Of a stretch of DNA of 64,000 nucleotides, positions 9,798 to 19,943 are shown one piece after another. Below the pieces are notes generated by a model. That model ran no database searches. It saw nothing but the letters and a program-made list of their open reading frames with translations, and was not told the origin of the DNA. A program made the position numbers and the translations under genes. Location of the stretch: the NCBI GenBank assembly GCA_018401555.1, contig JAGYKP010000100.1:62001-126000 (forward strand), given 5' to 3'. The stretch is from Halomonas sp. GTDB lineage: Bacteria; Pseudomonadota; Gammaproteobacteria; Pseudomonadales; Halomonadaceae. The stretch's first letter is position 1. Each line of letters starts with the position of its first letter.

Positions 9798-10309
9798 ATG
9801 AGAGACATCGGACAATCGTTCTGCCTGGCACTCTGCACCTGCGCCATGACCCTGGCCTCGGCGCAGGCTCTGGCCAACGAGATCCATGGAAGCCTGGATG
9901 GCGAGGAGCGCGAGTGGCATGTCGTGACCCATGCCGAGGGCTCGACGGCCAACTACCACGAGCTGATGCCCGGCATGCTCAACGTCACCATCCAGGGGCA
10001 TCGGGAGGAGAAGTTCGCGACCCAGGGCACGCTGAGCATCGATTTCATGGTGATGCAGGGGTCGCCAGGTGCCGCCTCGGTGACCTACTTCCCCGAGAAT
10101 GGCCTGACCCCGCACTACGGCACCGAGACGGAGGTGCCCATCGAGCTCGAGTGCTGGAACTCGAGGGCGACAGCGGGCGCGCCAAGGGGCGGGTCAGCAC
10201 TTCGTTGGCCTATGTGGAGTCGATGCAGAGTTCCCACGATGCGGATAAAGCAGTCGCCCTCGACGTCGAGTTCGACGTGACCCTGGTGCGGGAAGAGCTG
10301 GAGCTGTAG
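9798..10309 (+). CDS. Uncharacterised periplasmic protein (frame interrupted)
   Basis: Begins MRDIGQSFCLALCTCAMT with a signal peptide ending in AQALANE; the mature part is beta-rich (WHVVTHAEGSTANYHELM, VTIQGHREEKFATQGTLSID). A frameshift near 10155 changes frame in the middle of GELELEGDSGRAKG-like sequence; the second frame ends with EFDVTLVREELEL and a stop at 10307-10309. The ATG at 9798 is preferred to 9792 because AAGGA at 9786-9790 has proper spacing only to 9798. About 170 residues; family not recognised. No enzymatic motif is visible. Confidence 0.55.
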
Positions 10310-10367
10310 GCAGCGGCGTGAGGCGAGGTGAGCCGCCGACACGGTTCTCGGCGGCGGTTCCTCGATG

Positions 10368-11125
10368 TCACGACTTCAGGCGGTACCCGGTGCGGAAGAT
10401 CCACGCCACCAGGGCGATGGCCGCCCCCAGGAACAGCAGGATCATGGCCAGGCTGACCAGCGGGCTGACGTCGCTGATGCCGTAGAAGCTCCAGCGGAAG
10501 CCGCTGACCAGGTAGACCACCGGGTTGGCCAGGGTCACCGCCTGCCAGAAGGGCGGCAGCATGTCGATGGAGTAGAAGGTGCCGCCGAGGAAGGTGAGCG
10601 GGGTGATCACCAGCAGCGGCACCAGCTGCAAACGCTCGAAGCCCTCGGCCCAGATGCCGATGATGAAGCCCAGCAGGCTGAAGGTCACCGCGGTGAGCAG
10701 CAGGAACAGCACCATCATCAGCGGATGCTCGATGGAGTAGGGCACGAACAGCCGCGCGGTGATCAGCGCGATCACGCCCAGGATCAGCGACTTGCTGGCC
10801 GCCGCCCCCACATAGCCGACCACTACCTCCCAGTAGGAGATGGGCGCCGAGAGTACCTCGTAGATGGTGCCCGAGAAGCGCGGGAAGAAGATCCCGAAGG
10901 AGGCGTTGGAGACGCTCTGGGTGAGCAGCATCAGCATGATCAGCCCGGGCACGATAAAGGCGCCGTAGCTCACCCCGTCCACTTCGCTGATCCGCGAGCC
11001 GATGGCGGCGCCGAACACCACGAAATAGAGCGAGGTCGAGAGCACCGGCGAGACGATGCTCTGCAGCACGGTACGCAGACTGCGCGCCATCTCGGCCAGG
11101 TAGAGGGTCTTCACGGATTCGAGGT

Positions 11126-11129
<4 letters not shown>
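10368..11129 (-). CDS. ABC-2 type transporter permease (YadH-like)
   Basis: A 253-residue integral membrane protein with six hydrophobic segments. The start is a GTG at 11127-11129 preceded by AGGAGA and overlapping the stop codon of the ATPase gene. It carries the ABC-2 permease signature region ([23 protein letters not shown]) and the conserved later segment [20 protein letters not shown] followed by [12 protein letters not shown]. These permeases pair with YadG-type ATPases and export unknown substrates across the inner membrane. Intact reading frame. Residues upstream in the same frame are not part of the protein. Confidence 0.88.
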
Positions 11130-12055
<926 letters not shown>

Positions 12056-12063
<8 letters not shown>

Positions 12064-12262
12064 GGGTGATGTCCCCGTCGAAGGTCAGCGCCAGGCTGAG
12101 GCCGTCCACCTCCACGGTGACCCGCGCCGGGAGACGCTCATTGCCCTGCAGGTGGCCCGCCTCGAGGCCTTCGGCGACGGCCTTCTCGATCTCCTGCTGG
12201 GTGGTCACGCCGACGTTCTTGAGCAGCTTGCGGATGCTGTGCTGGAAGGTGTCCTGGTCCAT
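12056..12262 (-). CDS. DUF6494 family small protein
   Basis: A 68-residue protein, [19 protein letters not shown] then a helical segment [15 protein letters not shown] and a short beta C-terminus ending GDITLE. This matches the DUF6494 pattern (helical N-terminus, LPARVTVEV, acidic end). Function is unknown. The ATG at 12260-12262 has AGGAGAG upstream. Its end overlaps the ABC ATPase start by 8 bases, so translation is probably coupled; a role linked to the ABC exporter is an inference from position only. Confidence 0.75.
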
Positions 12263-12338
12263 GGTGGGCTCTCCTGATAGCGGTAGATGACGATAGCCCT
12301 ATCCTACTCGCTCGAATCGATTCGTACAGGGCCTGTAT

Positions 12339-12369
12339 AAAAAAAGCGCCCCTTGCAGGGCGCTTCGTT
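12339..12369 (-). terminator. Rho-independent terminator of acnB
   Basis: On the minus strand the sequence reads AAGCGCCC, a short TGCAA loop, GGGGCGCTT, then a run of T residues. The stem-loop followed by T7 lies about 85 bases past the acnB stop and faces the right way. It also separates acnB from the DUF6494-ABC operon. Confidence 0.9.
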
Positions 12370-12379
12370 CATCGGCTCC

Positions 12380-12399
12380 GGCCACCGCGGACGGTGGCC
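12380..12399. repeat. Short perfect inverted repeat after acnB
   Basis: GGCCACCG, four bases CGGA, CGGTGGCC: an 8-bp perfect stem between the acnB stop codon and its terminator. It has no T tract, so it is probably an RNA hairpin stabilising the 3' end of the acnB transcript rather than a second terminator. Seen directly; role inferred. Confidence 0.5.
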
Positions 12400-12451
12400 T
12401 TCGATGTTGCGAGCATCGGAGTCGAACCTGAGGGTATCAGAATACCGCGTA

Positions 12452-15056
12452 TCAGGCTTCCTGGGCGATCGGAATCACGTTGGAAGCGGCGTTCTGATAC
12501 TCCTCGATCTCGTGGAAGTTCATGTAGCGATAGATCTCGCCGGCCATGGCGTCGAACTCGCCCATGTAACGGCGGTATTCGTCGACGGTGGGCAGGCGAC
12601 CTTTCCACGGCGGCCACGGCCGCCAGTTCCGCGGAGGCGAGGTAGACGTTGGCACCGTCGCCCAGGCGGTTCGGGAAGTTACGGGTGGAGGTGGAGACCA
12701 CGGTGCTCTTGGCGGCAACGCGGGCCTGGTTACCCATGCACAGCGAGCAGCCCGGCATCTCCATGCGCGCACCGGCACGGCCGTAGATGCCGTAGTAGCC
12801 CTCCTCGGTCAGCTGGTGCTGGTCCATCTTGGTCGGCGGCGCCAACCACAGGCGGGTCTTCAGGCTGCCCGCCGGCTGCTTCTCGAGCAGCTTGCCCGCG
12901 GCGCGGAAGTGACCGATGTTGGTCATGCACGAACCGATAAACACTTCGTCGATCTTCTCGCCAGCCACGTCGGAGAGCAGGCGAGCGTCGTCCGGATCGT
13001 TGGGAGCGCAGAGAACAGGCTCCTTGATCTCGCTGAGGTCGATCTCGATGACCTCGGCGTACTCGGCGTCCCTGTCGGCGCGCATCAGGCTCGGGTTGGC
13101 CAGCCACTCCTCCATGCCCTGGATGCGACGCTCGATGGTACGGCGGTCGCCGTAGCCGTTGGCGATCATCCACTTGAGCAGGGTGATGTTGGACTTCAGG
13201 TACTCGCTCACGCTGTCCTCGGACAGGGTGATGGTGCAGCCCGCGGCGGAGCGCTCGGCGGAGGCGTCGGAGAGCTCGAAGGCCTGCTCGACGGTGAGGT
13301 CCTCGAGACCCTCGATCTCCAGCACGCGACCGGAGAAGGCGTTCTTCTTGCCGGACTTCTCGACGGTCAGCAGGCCGTCCTTGATGGCGTAGTAGGGGAT
13401 GGCGTGGACCAGGTCGCGCAGGGTGACGCCCGGCTGACGCTTGCCCTTGAAGCGCACCAGCACCGACTCCGGCATGTCCAGCGGCATCACGCCGGTAGCG
13501 GCGGCGAAGGCCACCAGCCCGGAACCGGCCGGGAAGGAGATGCCCAGCGGGAAGCGGGTGTGCGAGTCGCCGCCGGTGCCCACGGTGTCGGGCAGCAGCA
13601 TGCGGTTCAGCCAGCTGTGGATGATGCCGTCGCCCGGACGCAGCGAGACGCCGCCGCGGTTCATGATGAAGTCGGGCAGGGTGTGGTGGGTGTCCACGTC
13701 GACCGGCTTCGGGTAGGCGGCGGTGTGACAGAAGGACTGCATCACCAGATCGGCCTGGAAGCCGAGGCAGGCGAGGTCCTTGAGCTCGTCACGGGTCATC
13801 GGGCCGGTGGTGTCCTGGGAGCCCACGGTGGCCATCTTCGGCTCGCAGTACATGCCGGGGCGCACGCCGTCCAGGCCGCAGGCCTTGCCGACCATCTTCT
13901 GGGCCAGGGTGAAGCCTTTACCGGTGTCCTTGGGCTGCTCGGGCAGGCGGAAGACGTCGGAGGGCGCCAGGCCCAGGGACTCGCGCGCCTTGGTGGTCAG
14001 GCCGCGACCGATGATCAGCGGGATACGGCCGCCGGCACGCACCTCATCGAGGATCAGCTGGGTCTTGAGCTCGAAGGTGGTCAGCACCTCGTCGGTGCCA
14101 TGCTTGCAGACCTTGCCCTCGTAGGGGTAGACGTCGATGACGTCGCCCATCTCGAGCTTGGAGACGTCCATCTCCACGGGCAGGGCGCCGGAATCTTCCA
14201 TGGTGTTGAAGAAGATCGGGGCGATCTTGCCGCCGAAGCAGAAGCCGCCGGCGCGCTTGTTCGGCACGTTGGGGATGTCGTCGCCGAAGAACCACAGCAC
14301 GGAGTTGGTGGCGGACTTGCGCGAGGAGCCGGTGCCGACCACGTCACCTACATAGGCAACCGGGAAGCCTTTGGCTTTGACGTCTTCGATCTGCTTGAGC
14401 GGGCCCTTGACGCCGGGCTCCTCGGGCTCGATGCCGTCACGCTCGTTCTTGAGCATGGCGTTGGCATGCACCGGGATATCGGGGCGCGACCAGGCATCCG
14501 GGGCGGGGGAGAGGTCGTCGGTGTTGGTCTCGCCCGGCACCTTGAACACGGTCAGGGTGATCTTCTCTTCCAGGGCGGGCTTGGAGAGGAACCACTCGGC
14601 CTCGGCCCATGACTGGATGACGTCCTTGGCCACGGCGTTGCCCGCCTTGGCGCGCTCTTCCACGTCGTGGAAGGCGTCGAACATCAGCAGGGTGTGCTTG
14701 AGCTGTTCGCCCACTTCCTTGGCGAGTTCGGCGTCGTCGAGCAGCTCGACCAGCGAGACGATGTTGTAGCCGCCCTGCATGGTGCCCAGCAGCTTCACCG
14801 CATGGATCCGGTCGATCAGCGGGGACTCGGCCTCGCCCTTGGCGATGGCGGTCAGGAAGCCGGCCTTGACGTAGGCAGCCTCGTCGACGCCCGGGGGTAC
14901 GCGATTGGTCAGCAGGTCGAGGATGAACTCCTCCTCACCGGCCGGCGGGTTCTTCAGCAGCTCGACCAGGGCGGCGACCTGCTCGGCGTTCAGCGGCTTA
15001 GGCGGCACGCCTTCGGCGGCACGCTCCTCGACATGTTGGCGATAGGCTTCAAGCAC
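12452..15056 (-). CDS. acnB: Aconitate hydratase B (frame interrupted near the end)
   Basis: About 867 residues from [12 protein letters not shown], the standard length of AcnB. The swivel domain comes before the catalytic domains as in AcnB and unlike AcnA. Iron-sulfur ligands are visible in [12 protein letters not shown] and in CSLCMGNQ. It interconverts citrate and isocitrate in the TCA cycle, and in other bacteria AcnB also binds mRNAs as an apo-protein. A single frameshift near 12605 diverts the last 50 codons; the correct frame reads [19 protein letters not shown] and ends at 12452. As this is a central metabolic gene, a one-base sequencing error is the likely cause. Confidence 0.95.
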
Positions 15057-15272
15057 GTTAGGGCCCTCATTGCTAGTGGGGCCAGAGTGTCGCGACCCGG
15101 CAAGAAAAGCATCGCCGGAACAAGCCTCTGGCGCGTGGAACAGGGGGTGAACTCCCGTCTCAGGTGGCCGCGATTCTACGCGAGACTGTCGACAATGTTA
15201 AGCGAGGCCCATGGCGGCGGGCCTTGCACTTTGGTCGGCGGCATGTGGGTTTGGCTACAGGAAACACACACC

Positions 15273-15312
15273 TGGGGTCAGACCCCTCAGCAGACTTTGG
15301 GGTCTGACCCCA
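15273..15312. repeat. Paired REP element (short-spacer type)
   Basis: Left palindrome GGGGTCAGACCCC (15274-15286) and its inverted copy GGGGTCTGACCCC (15299-15311) separated by 12 bases. Each half is a 6-bp palindrome around one base (A on the left, T on the right), and the halves are inverted relative to each other, so the whole can form one large or two small hairpins. It lies between acnB and dinB, just past the dinB stop. Confidence 0.85.
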
Positions 15313-15319
15313 CAGGGAG

Positions 15320-16392
15320 TTAGAGCTCAAGGCTGAGCTGGCGCCGGGCGTCGGCCTCCACCAGTCGGGTGCCGACGCCGAGCAGGCGCACCGGTCGGCG
15401 GCCGCGCTCCCAGGCCTGTTCCAGCAGGCGTGCGTAATTCTCCGCTGTCGGTGCCAGGCCACGGCTCTCCAGGGTGGTCAGGCTGAAGTCGTCGAAGCGC
15501 ACCTTGATCACGATACCGGAGAGGGCGGGTGGCCGTGGCGGGCCAGGCGCTCCTCTAGCTTCTCGCAGAGCGGCACCAATGCCTCCCGGCAGTGGGCCAG
15601 GTCGGGCAGGTCCCGGGAGAAGGTGGTCTCCACGCTCACCGACTTGCGCTCGCGCTCCACCTTCACCGGGCGGTCTTCGATGCCCCGGGCCAGCTCGAAG
15701 AGGCGCTTGCCGAACTTGCCGAACTCCTCGACCAGTCGCTCCAGGGGCAGTTCACGCAGCTCGGCGCAGGTACCGATGCCCAGCGCATCCAGCCGGGCCC
15801 CGGTCGCCGGGCCGACGCCGTGAAGCTTCTTCACCGGCAGGGCAGTGATGAAGTCATCGACACGCTCGGGGGTAATCACCGTGAGGCCATCGGGCTTCTC
15901 CCAGTCGCTGGCGATCTTGGCCAGGAACTTGCTGGGTGCTGCACCCACGGAAACGGTGATGCCGGTGCGCCTGAGGCTTTCCTGCTTGATCCATTGCGCC
16001 ATCCAGGTGGCGCTACCCGAGAAGCGCTCAACGCCGGTGACATCGAGGAAGGCCTCGTCCAGCGAGAGTGGCTCCACCAGCGGCGTCAGCTCGTGGAAGA
16101 TCGCCTGGATCTGGCGGGAGACCTCGCGGTACTTGTCGAAGTCGCCGCGCAGCAAGGTGAGGTGAGGGCAGAGACGCAGGGCGCGCGCCGTGGGCATCGC
16201 CGAATGGATGCCGAAGGCGCGTGCCGGATAGTTGCAGGTAGCGATCACCCCGCGCCGCTCGACACTCCCGCCGATGGCCAGAGGGATGTCGCGCAGCGCC
16301 GGATTATCGCGCATCTCCACCGCCGCATAGAAGCAGTCGCAGTCGGCGTGGAGGATCTTGCGCTCAGGAGAGGGACTGACCGTTACCGCCAC
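15320..16392 (-). CDS. dinB: DNA polymerase IV (frame interrupted)
   Basis: About 357 residues of Y-family polymerase. The catalytic motifs are [12 protein letters not shown] at the start and [10 protein letters not shown] (the SxDEa motif with the catalytic Asp-Glu) in the palm; helix-hairpin-helix segments ([19 protein letters not shown]) and the little finger follow. A shift near 15535 moves to the frame that ends [10 protein letters not shown] at 15320. It performs error-prone translesion synthesis. The start lies inside the lexA 3' end (29-base overlap), so dinB is the second gene of the lexA operon and should be SOS-inducible from the box at 17048. Confidence 0.92.
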
Positions 16393-17017
16393 GAATCACA
16401 CCCACGCCGATGCCCTCGATCTCCAGCGGATCGTGTCGCAGATCCAGCTCGATGGGAGCGAACTCCGGGTTCTCTGCCAGCAGGGTCACCCGGTGGCCCT
16501 TGCGCTCGAAGCGCTTGACCGTGACCTCCTCCTCCAGGCGTGCCACCACGATCTGGCCATTGCGCACTCGGTCGGTCCGGTGCACGGCGAGCAGGTCACC
16601 CTCGAGGATCCCCACGTCTTTCATGGATAGGCCGCGCACACGCAGCAGATAGTCGGCCCGCGGCGTGAAGTATTCCGGGGGCAGCGGGCAGTAGCGGTCG
16701 ATATGCTCGGCGGCCAGGATCGGACTGCCGGCGGCGACCTCGCCGATGATCGGCAGGCCCTGGGAGGAAGGTTCCTCGCTGCCGGTATCTGTCTCGGCCT
16801 CCTGGGCGGGCAGGCGGATGCCTCGTGAGGTGCCGGCAATCATGCGGATGGCACCCTTGCGCTCCAGGGCACGCAGGTGCTCCTCGGCGGCATTGGGCGA
16901 GCGGAAGCCCAGGGCGCGCGCGATCTCGGCGCGTGTCGGCGGGTAGCCGAGCTCGTGCATGGTCTTGACGATGAAGTCGTAGACGTTCTGCTGGCGCTGT
17001 GTCAGGGGGCGAGCCAT
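16364..17017 (-). CDS. lexA: LexA repressor
   Basis: A 217-residue protein starting [16 protein letters not shown]. The N-terminal winged helix includes [23 protein letters not shown]; the self-cleavage site is the Ala-Gly pair in GEVAAGSP, and the Ser-Lys dyad is in RGLSMKD (Ser) and EVTVKRFE (Lys). On RecA-triggered autocleavage it releases the SOS regulon. The start at 17017 is the ATG where homology begins; the open frame continues upstream without similarity. The gene is divergent from psrA, the same order as around lexA in Pseudomonas, and overlaps dinB downstream. Intact frame. Confidence 0.97.
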   Translation of the reverse strand: MARPLTQRQQNVYDFIVKTMHELGYPPTRAEIARALGFRSPNAAEEHLRALERKGAIRMIAGTSRGIRLPAQEAETDTGSEEPSSQGLPIIGEVAAGSPILAAEHIDRYCPLPPEYFTPRADYLLRVRGLSMKDVGILEGDLLAVHRTDRVRNGQIVVARLEEEVTVKRFERKGHRVTLLAENPEFAPIELDLRHDPLEIEGIGVGVIRGGNGQSLS

Positions 17018-17047
17018 GGGTCCTCCAGTGCGGATGGCGTACTCGTA

Positions 17048-17063
17048 TTGATCAAGTATACAG
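17048..17063 (-). promoter_or_regulatory. LexA-binding (SOS) box upstream of lexA
   Basis: On the minus strand CTG-N10-CAA (CTGTATACTTGATCAA), one base off the gammaproteobacterial consensus CTG-N10-CAG with the usual AT-rich core. It lies about 30 bases before the lexA ATG, where an autoregulatory operator is expected. Recognised from the consensus; binding is inferred. Confidence 0.7.
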
Positions 17064-17226
17064 CATGTTGTTCCATCCAGTAATATTTCACCCCGTTTCA
17101 ACAAGCCAGTCGCAGTTACCGACAGGGTGATAGCGAAAGGCGCCGGGGATAGGCCGGAAAGGGGGTCCGAGGACCAGGGATGGCCGAGGTAGCCTACAAG
17201 GACGTACTCGTAGCGCCCCCTTGAAG

Positions 17227-17263
17227 GCCTGTCGCCGGAACAGCCTTGAGCGGTACTGCCATC
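17227..17263. repeat. Interspersed repeat copy 1 (shared with 32956-32992)
   Basis: A 37-base block beginning GCCTGTCGCCGGAACAGCC and ending with TGCCATC; the copy at 32956 differs at only about five positions. It is preceded by about 120 bases (17105-17226) of GC-rich sequence that also has a low-grade counterpart before the second copy. Both copies lie in intergenic DNA. Nothing coding is visible. The element occupies most of the 362-base lexA-psrA gap. Confidence 0.6.
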
Positions 17264-17347
17264 TGCGATGACGCTGCGTGTTTCAAACGCTGCGTGGGCC
17301 CAGCGTTGAGCAGTAACGTGCGTCTGACGTAGAATTGCGCCACGTTT

Positions 17348-17361
17348 GAAACAATTGTTTA
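17348..17361 (+). promoter_or_regulatory. PsrA-type operator upstream of psrA
   Basis: GAAAC-AATT-GTTTA, matching the PsrA consensus of a (G/C)AAAC half site, 2-4 bases, and GTTT(G/C). It lies 19 bases before the psrA start, consistent with autorepression as described for PsrA in Pseudomonas. A second half-like sequence, TTTCAAAC, occurs at about 17281-17288. Confidence 0.7.
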
Positions 17362-17379
17362 TAACCAGGCGCTCCATCC

Positions 17380-18051
17380 ATGGCACAGAACGATACCGTC
17401 ACCCGGATCCTCGACACGGCCGAAGTGCTGTTCGCCGAACGTGGCTTCGCCGAGACGTCGCTGCGCACGATTACCAGCAAGGCCAAGGTCAACCTGGCGG
17501 CGGTGAACTATCACTTCGGCTCCAAGAAATCGCTGATCCAGTCGGTCTTCGCACGCTACCTCGACCCCTTCACCGAGCGCTTTCATGGCGCCCTGGACGA
17601 GCTCGAGGCGCGCTACGCCGGCAAGACCATCCCGCTGGAGGAGCTGCTCGAGACCATGGCCCGCTGCGTGCTCGAGGTGCCGGCGGAGCGCAACAGCCTC
17701 AAGGTATTCATGCGCCTGCTGGGCCTCGCCTACAGCCAGGCCCAGGGCCACCTGCGGCGCTATATCCAGGAGGAGTACGGCGGGGTCTTCACCCGCTTCA
17801 CCGCCCTGATACGCCAGGCAACCCCGGAGCTCCCCGATGCCGAACGCTTCTGGCGCCTGCACTTCATGCTTGGCACGGTGATCTTCACCCTCTCGGGCCT
17901 CGATGCCCTGCGCGATATCGCCGAGAAAGACTACGACGAGCACGTCACCGTGCGTGACCTCGTTCGCCGCCTGCGTCCGGTGGTGGTCGCCGCCATGCAG
18001 GCGCCGTTGCCGGCACCGGCCCCGGCCCCGGCCGACGCCCAGGAGGCCTGA
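17380..18051 (+). CDS. psrA: TetR-family fatty-acid-responsive regulator PsrA
   Basis: A 223-residue TetR-type regulator. The N-terminal helix-turn-helix is clear: [20 protein letters not shown] then [17 protein letters not shown]. The C-terminal ligand domain is of the PsrA kind ([20 protein letters not shown]). Gene order (lexA divergent, nagZ downstream) is the same as for psrA in Pseudomonas, which supports the symbol. PsrA represses fatty-acid beta-oxidation genes, is released by long-chain fatty acyl ligands, and activates rpoS in Pseudomonas. Its own operator lies just upstream. The C-terminus is a Pro-Ala-rich tail. It ends two bases before nagZ, so both are one operon. Intact. Confidence 0.85.
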   Translation: MAQNDTVTRILDTAEVLFAERGFAETSLRTITSKAKVNLAAVNYHFGSKKSLIQSVFARYLDPFTERFHGALDELEARYAGKTIPLEELLETMARCVLEVPAERNSLKVFMRLLGLAYSQAQGHLRRYIQEEYGGVFTRFTALIRQATPELPDAERFWRLHFMLGTVIFTLSGLDALRDIAEKDYDEHVTVRDLVRRLRPVVVAAMQAPLPAPAPAPADAQEA

Positions 18052-18053
18052 TC

Positions 18054-19125
18054 ATGACTGACAGCAACCCCCGGCCTCACCCGCAGCCCCACCCGCAGCC
18101 CCAACCGCTGGGCCCGGTGATGCTCGACCTCGAGGGTACGCAGCTGGCGCCCGACGAATACCAGCTGCTGCGTCGGCCCGAGGTCGGCGGGGTCATCCTG
18201 TTCGCCCGCAATGTCGAGTCCGCCACCCAGGTCCGCGAACTGTGCGCAGCGATCCGCGCCGTGCGCCCCAACCTGCTGATCGGCATCGACCAGGAGGGTG
18301 GGCGAGTGCAGCGCATTCGCCAGGGCGTGACCCGTCTGCCCACCATGCGTCGCCTGGGCCGCGATGCCGCCAGCCACCCCGAGGTCACCCGACGCCTGTG
18401 CCAGGATGCTGGCTGGCTGCTGGGCATGGAGATGGCCGCCTGCGGCCTCGACATCACCTTCGCCCCGGTGCTCGATGTCGATGGCGGCACCTCCACGGTG
18501 ATCGGTGATCGCAGCTTCTCGAGCTACCCCGAGACCGTGGCGGCGCTGGCCGGGGCCTTCATCGATGGCCTGCACGAGGCCGGCCTGGTGGCGGTGGGCA
18601 AGCACTTCCCCGGCCATGGCAGCGTGGCGGCGGATTCCCACCTCGAGCTGCCCGTTGACGAACGCTCGCTGGAGGCGCTGCGCGCCCACGACCTGGTGCC
18701 ATTTCAGCGCCTGGCCCCGCGGCTAGATGCGGTGATGCCGGCCCACGTCGTCTACACCGCCTTCGATACGCGCCCCGGCCGGCTTCTCGCGCGCCTGGCT
18801 GGGCATGTTGCGCGAGAGCCTCGGCTTCAAGGGGGTGATCTTCTCCGACGACCTGAGCATGGCCGGTGCGGCCTCGGCGGGCTCTCCCGGCGAGCGGGCC
18901 CTGGCTGCGCTCTCCGCGGGTTGCGACATGCTGCTGGTCTGCAATGATCGCCAGGCGGCTCTGGAGGTGCTCGACGCCTGTCGTGAGCACCGCGCCGCAC
19001 CACGCCTGTCGAAGCTGCGCTTCGCCCGTGCCCGCCCGGCACTCGAGAGCCTACCGGCGCTCTCCCGGTGGCGGCGCCTGCACGCCCACCTCGAGGCCAT
19101 GGGGTCAGACCCCAAAGTAAACTGA
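18054..19125 (+). CDS. nagZ: Beta-N-acetylhexosaminidase NagZ (frame interrupted)
   Basis: About 356 residues, glycoside hydrolase family 3. Motifs are [13 protein letters not shown], the KHFPGHG loop with the catalytic His, the substrate-binding APVLDVD, and after a frameshift near 18775 [13 protein letters not shown] with the nucleophile Asp. The enzyme removes N-acetylglucosamine from anhydromuropeptides in the cytoplasm during cell-wall recycling. The N-terminus has an unusual Pro-His-Gln repeat ([11 protein letters not shown], residues 8-18) before the usual start. The last seven codons, GSDPKVN, are encoded by a REP palindrome at 19101, so the stop codon comes from the repeat. Confidence 0.92.
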
Positions 19126-19139
19126 GGGGTCTGACCCCA
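19100..19139. repeat. Paired REP element (short-spacer type) overlapping the nagZ 3' end
   Basis: GGGGTCAGACCCC at 19101-19113 and GGGGTCTGACCCC at 19126-19138, 12 bases apart. The left copy is inside the nagZ reading frame and the spacer supplies its TGA stop. Same architecture as the element at 15273. Confidence 0.87.
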
Positions 19140-19169
19140 AATTCGACTCAACCACGAGACTTGCTTCCG

Positions 19170-19748
19170 ATGTCCAGACTCGACCCCGAGATCCATCAGT
19201 CGTTGACCGATATGCGCGAGCTGATGGCCAGCGCCGATTGCCTGATCAGCCAGGAGGAGGTCGAGCGCGCCCTCGACCGCATGGCCGAGGAGATCACCCG
19301 CGACCTGGGTGACAAGCTGCCGGTGTTCTACTGCGTGATGAATGGCGGGCTGATCACCACTGGCCACCTGCTGACCCGCCTCGGTTTCCCGCTGGAGGTG
19401 GATTACATCCACGCCACCCGCTACCGCGGCAAGACCCGCGGCGGCGAGCTGTTCTGGCGTGTCTCGCCGGAGGTCCCCATGGCCGGACGCCATGTGGTGA
19501 TCGTCGACGACATCCTCGACGAGGGCGCGACCCTGGCCGCCATCCTCGACTACTGCCGTGAGGCGGGAGCCGCCAGCATCACCACCGCGGTGCTGGTCGA
19601 CAAGCAGCACGACCGCAAGGCGGTGCCCGGCCTCAAGGCCGACTACTGCAGCCTCGAAGTCGCCGACCGCTACGTGTTCGGTTTCGGCATGGATATCAAG
19701 GGCTACTGGCGCAACGCCCCGGGGATCTTTGCGCCCAAGGGGATGTAA
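19170..19748 (+). CDS. hpt: Hypoxanthine-guanine phosphoribosyltransferase
   Basis: A 192-residue type I phosphoribosyltransferase. The PRPP-binding loop is HVVIVDDILDEGATL, preceded by the hood and flexible loop (YRGKTRGGELFW). The downstream GYWRNAPGIFAPKGM end is that of the purine-salvage branch seen in Pseudomonas and Halomonas. It makes IMP or GMP from hypoxanthine or guanine and PRPP. The ATG at 19170 is used because homology begins there; the open frame upstream passes through the REP element. It follows nagZ after 44 bases, possibly in the same transcript. Intact. Confidence 0.85.
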   Translation: MSRLDPEIHQSLTDMRELMASADCLISQEEVERALDRMAEEITRDLGDKLPVFYCVMNGGLITTGHLLTRLGFPLEVDYIHATRYRGKTRGGELFWRVSPEVPMAGRHVVIVDDILDEGATLAAILDYCREAGAASITTAVLVDKQHDRKAVPGLKADYCSLEVADRYVFGFGMDIKGYWRNAPGIFAPKGM

Positions 19749-19856
19749 GCCACAAGCCGCCAAGCGCCGAGCCGCCAAGCCGTTCGGGGGTGGGGCATGA
19801 CCCTGCGCCTGCAGAGTGGCAAGGTGAAAGTGACAAGTGCTGCTCTGCAAGTACAA

Positions 19857-19895
19857 GAAACCCCGCGAGACCTCAGGTCCGCGGGGTTTCTCTTT
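19857..19895. terminator. Bidirectional terminator between hpt and the acyl-CoA ligase
   Basis: A perfect 11-bp stem GAAACCCCGCG / CGCGGGGTTTC with an inner GACCT-C-AGGTC extension, followed by TCTTTT on the plus strand and a T-rich stretch on the minus strand. It separates two convergent genes and can serve both. Confidence 0.9.
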
Positions 19896-19943
19896 TCACT
19901 TTCTACTTTCTACTCTTCCCATGGCCGCTTGGCCCCTTGGCGC

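Noticed and set aside
12588-14612. A 674-codon open frame on the plus strand opposite acnB
   Set aside because: It is the antisense shadow of acnB in GC-rich DNA; its composition is His/Gly/Val/Gln-rich without any known domain, while the minus strand has all AcnB motifs.
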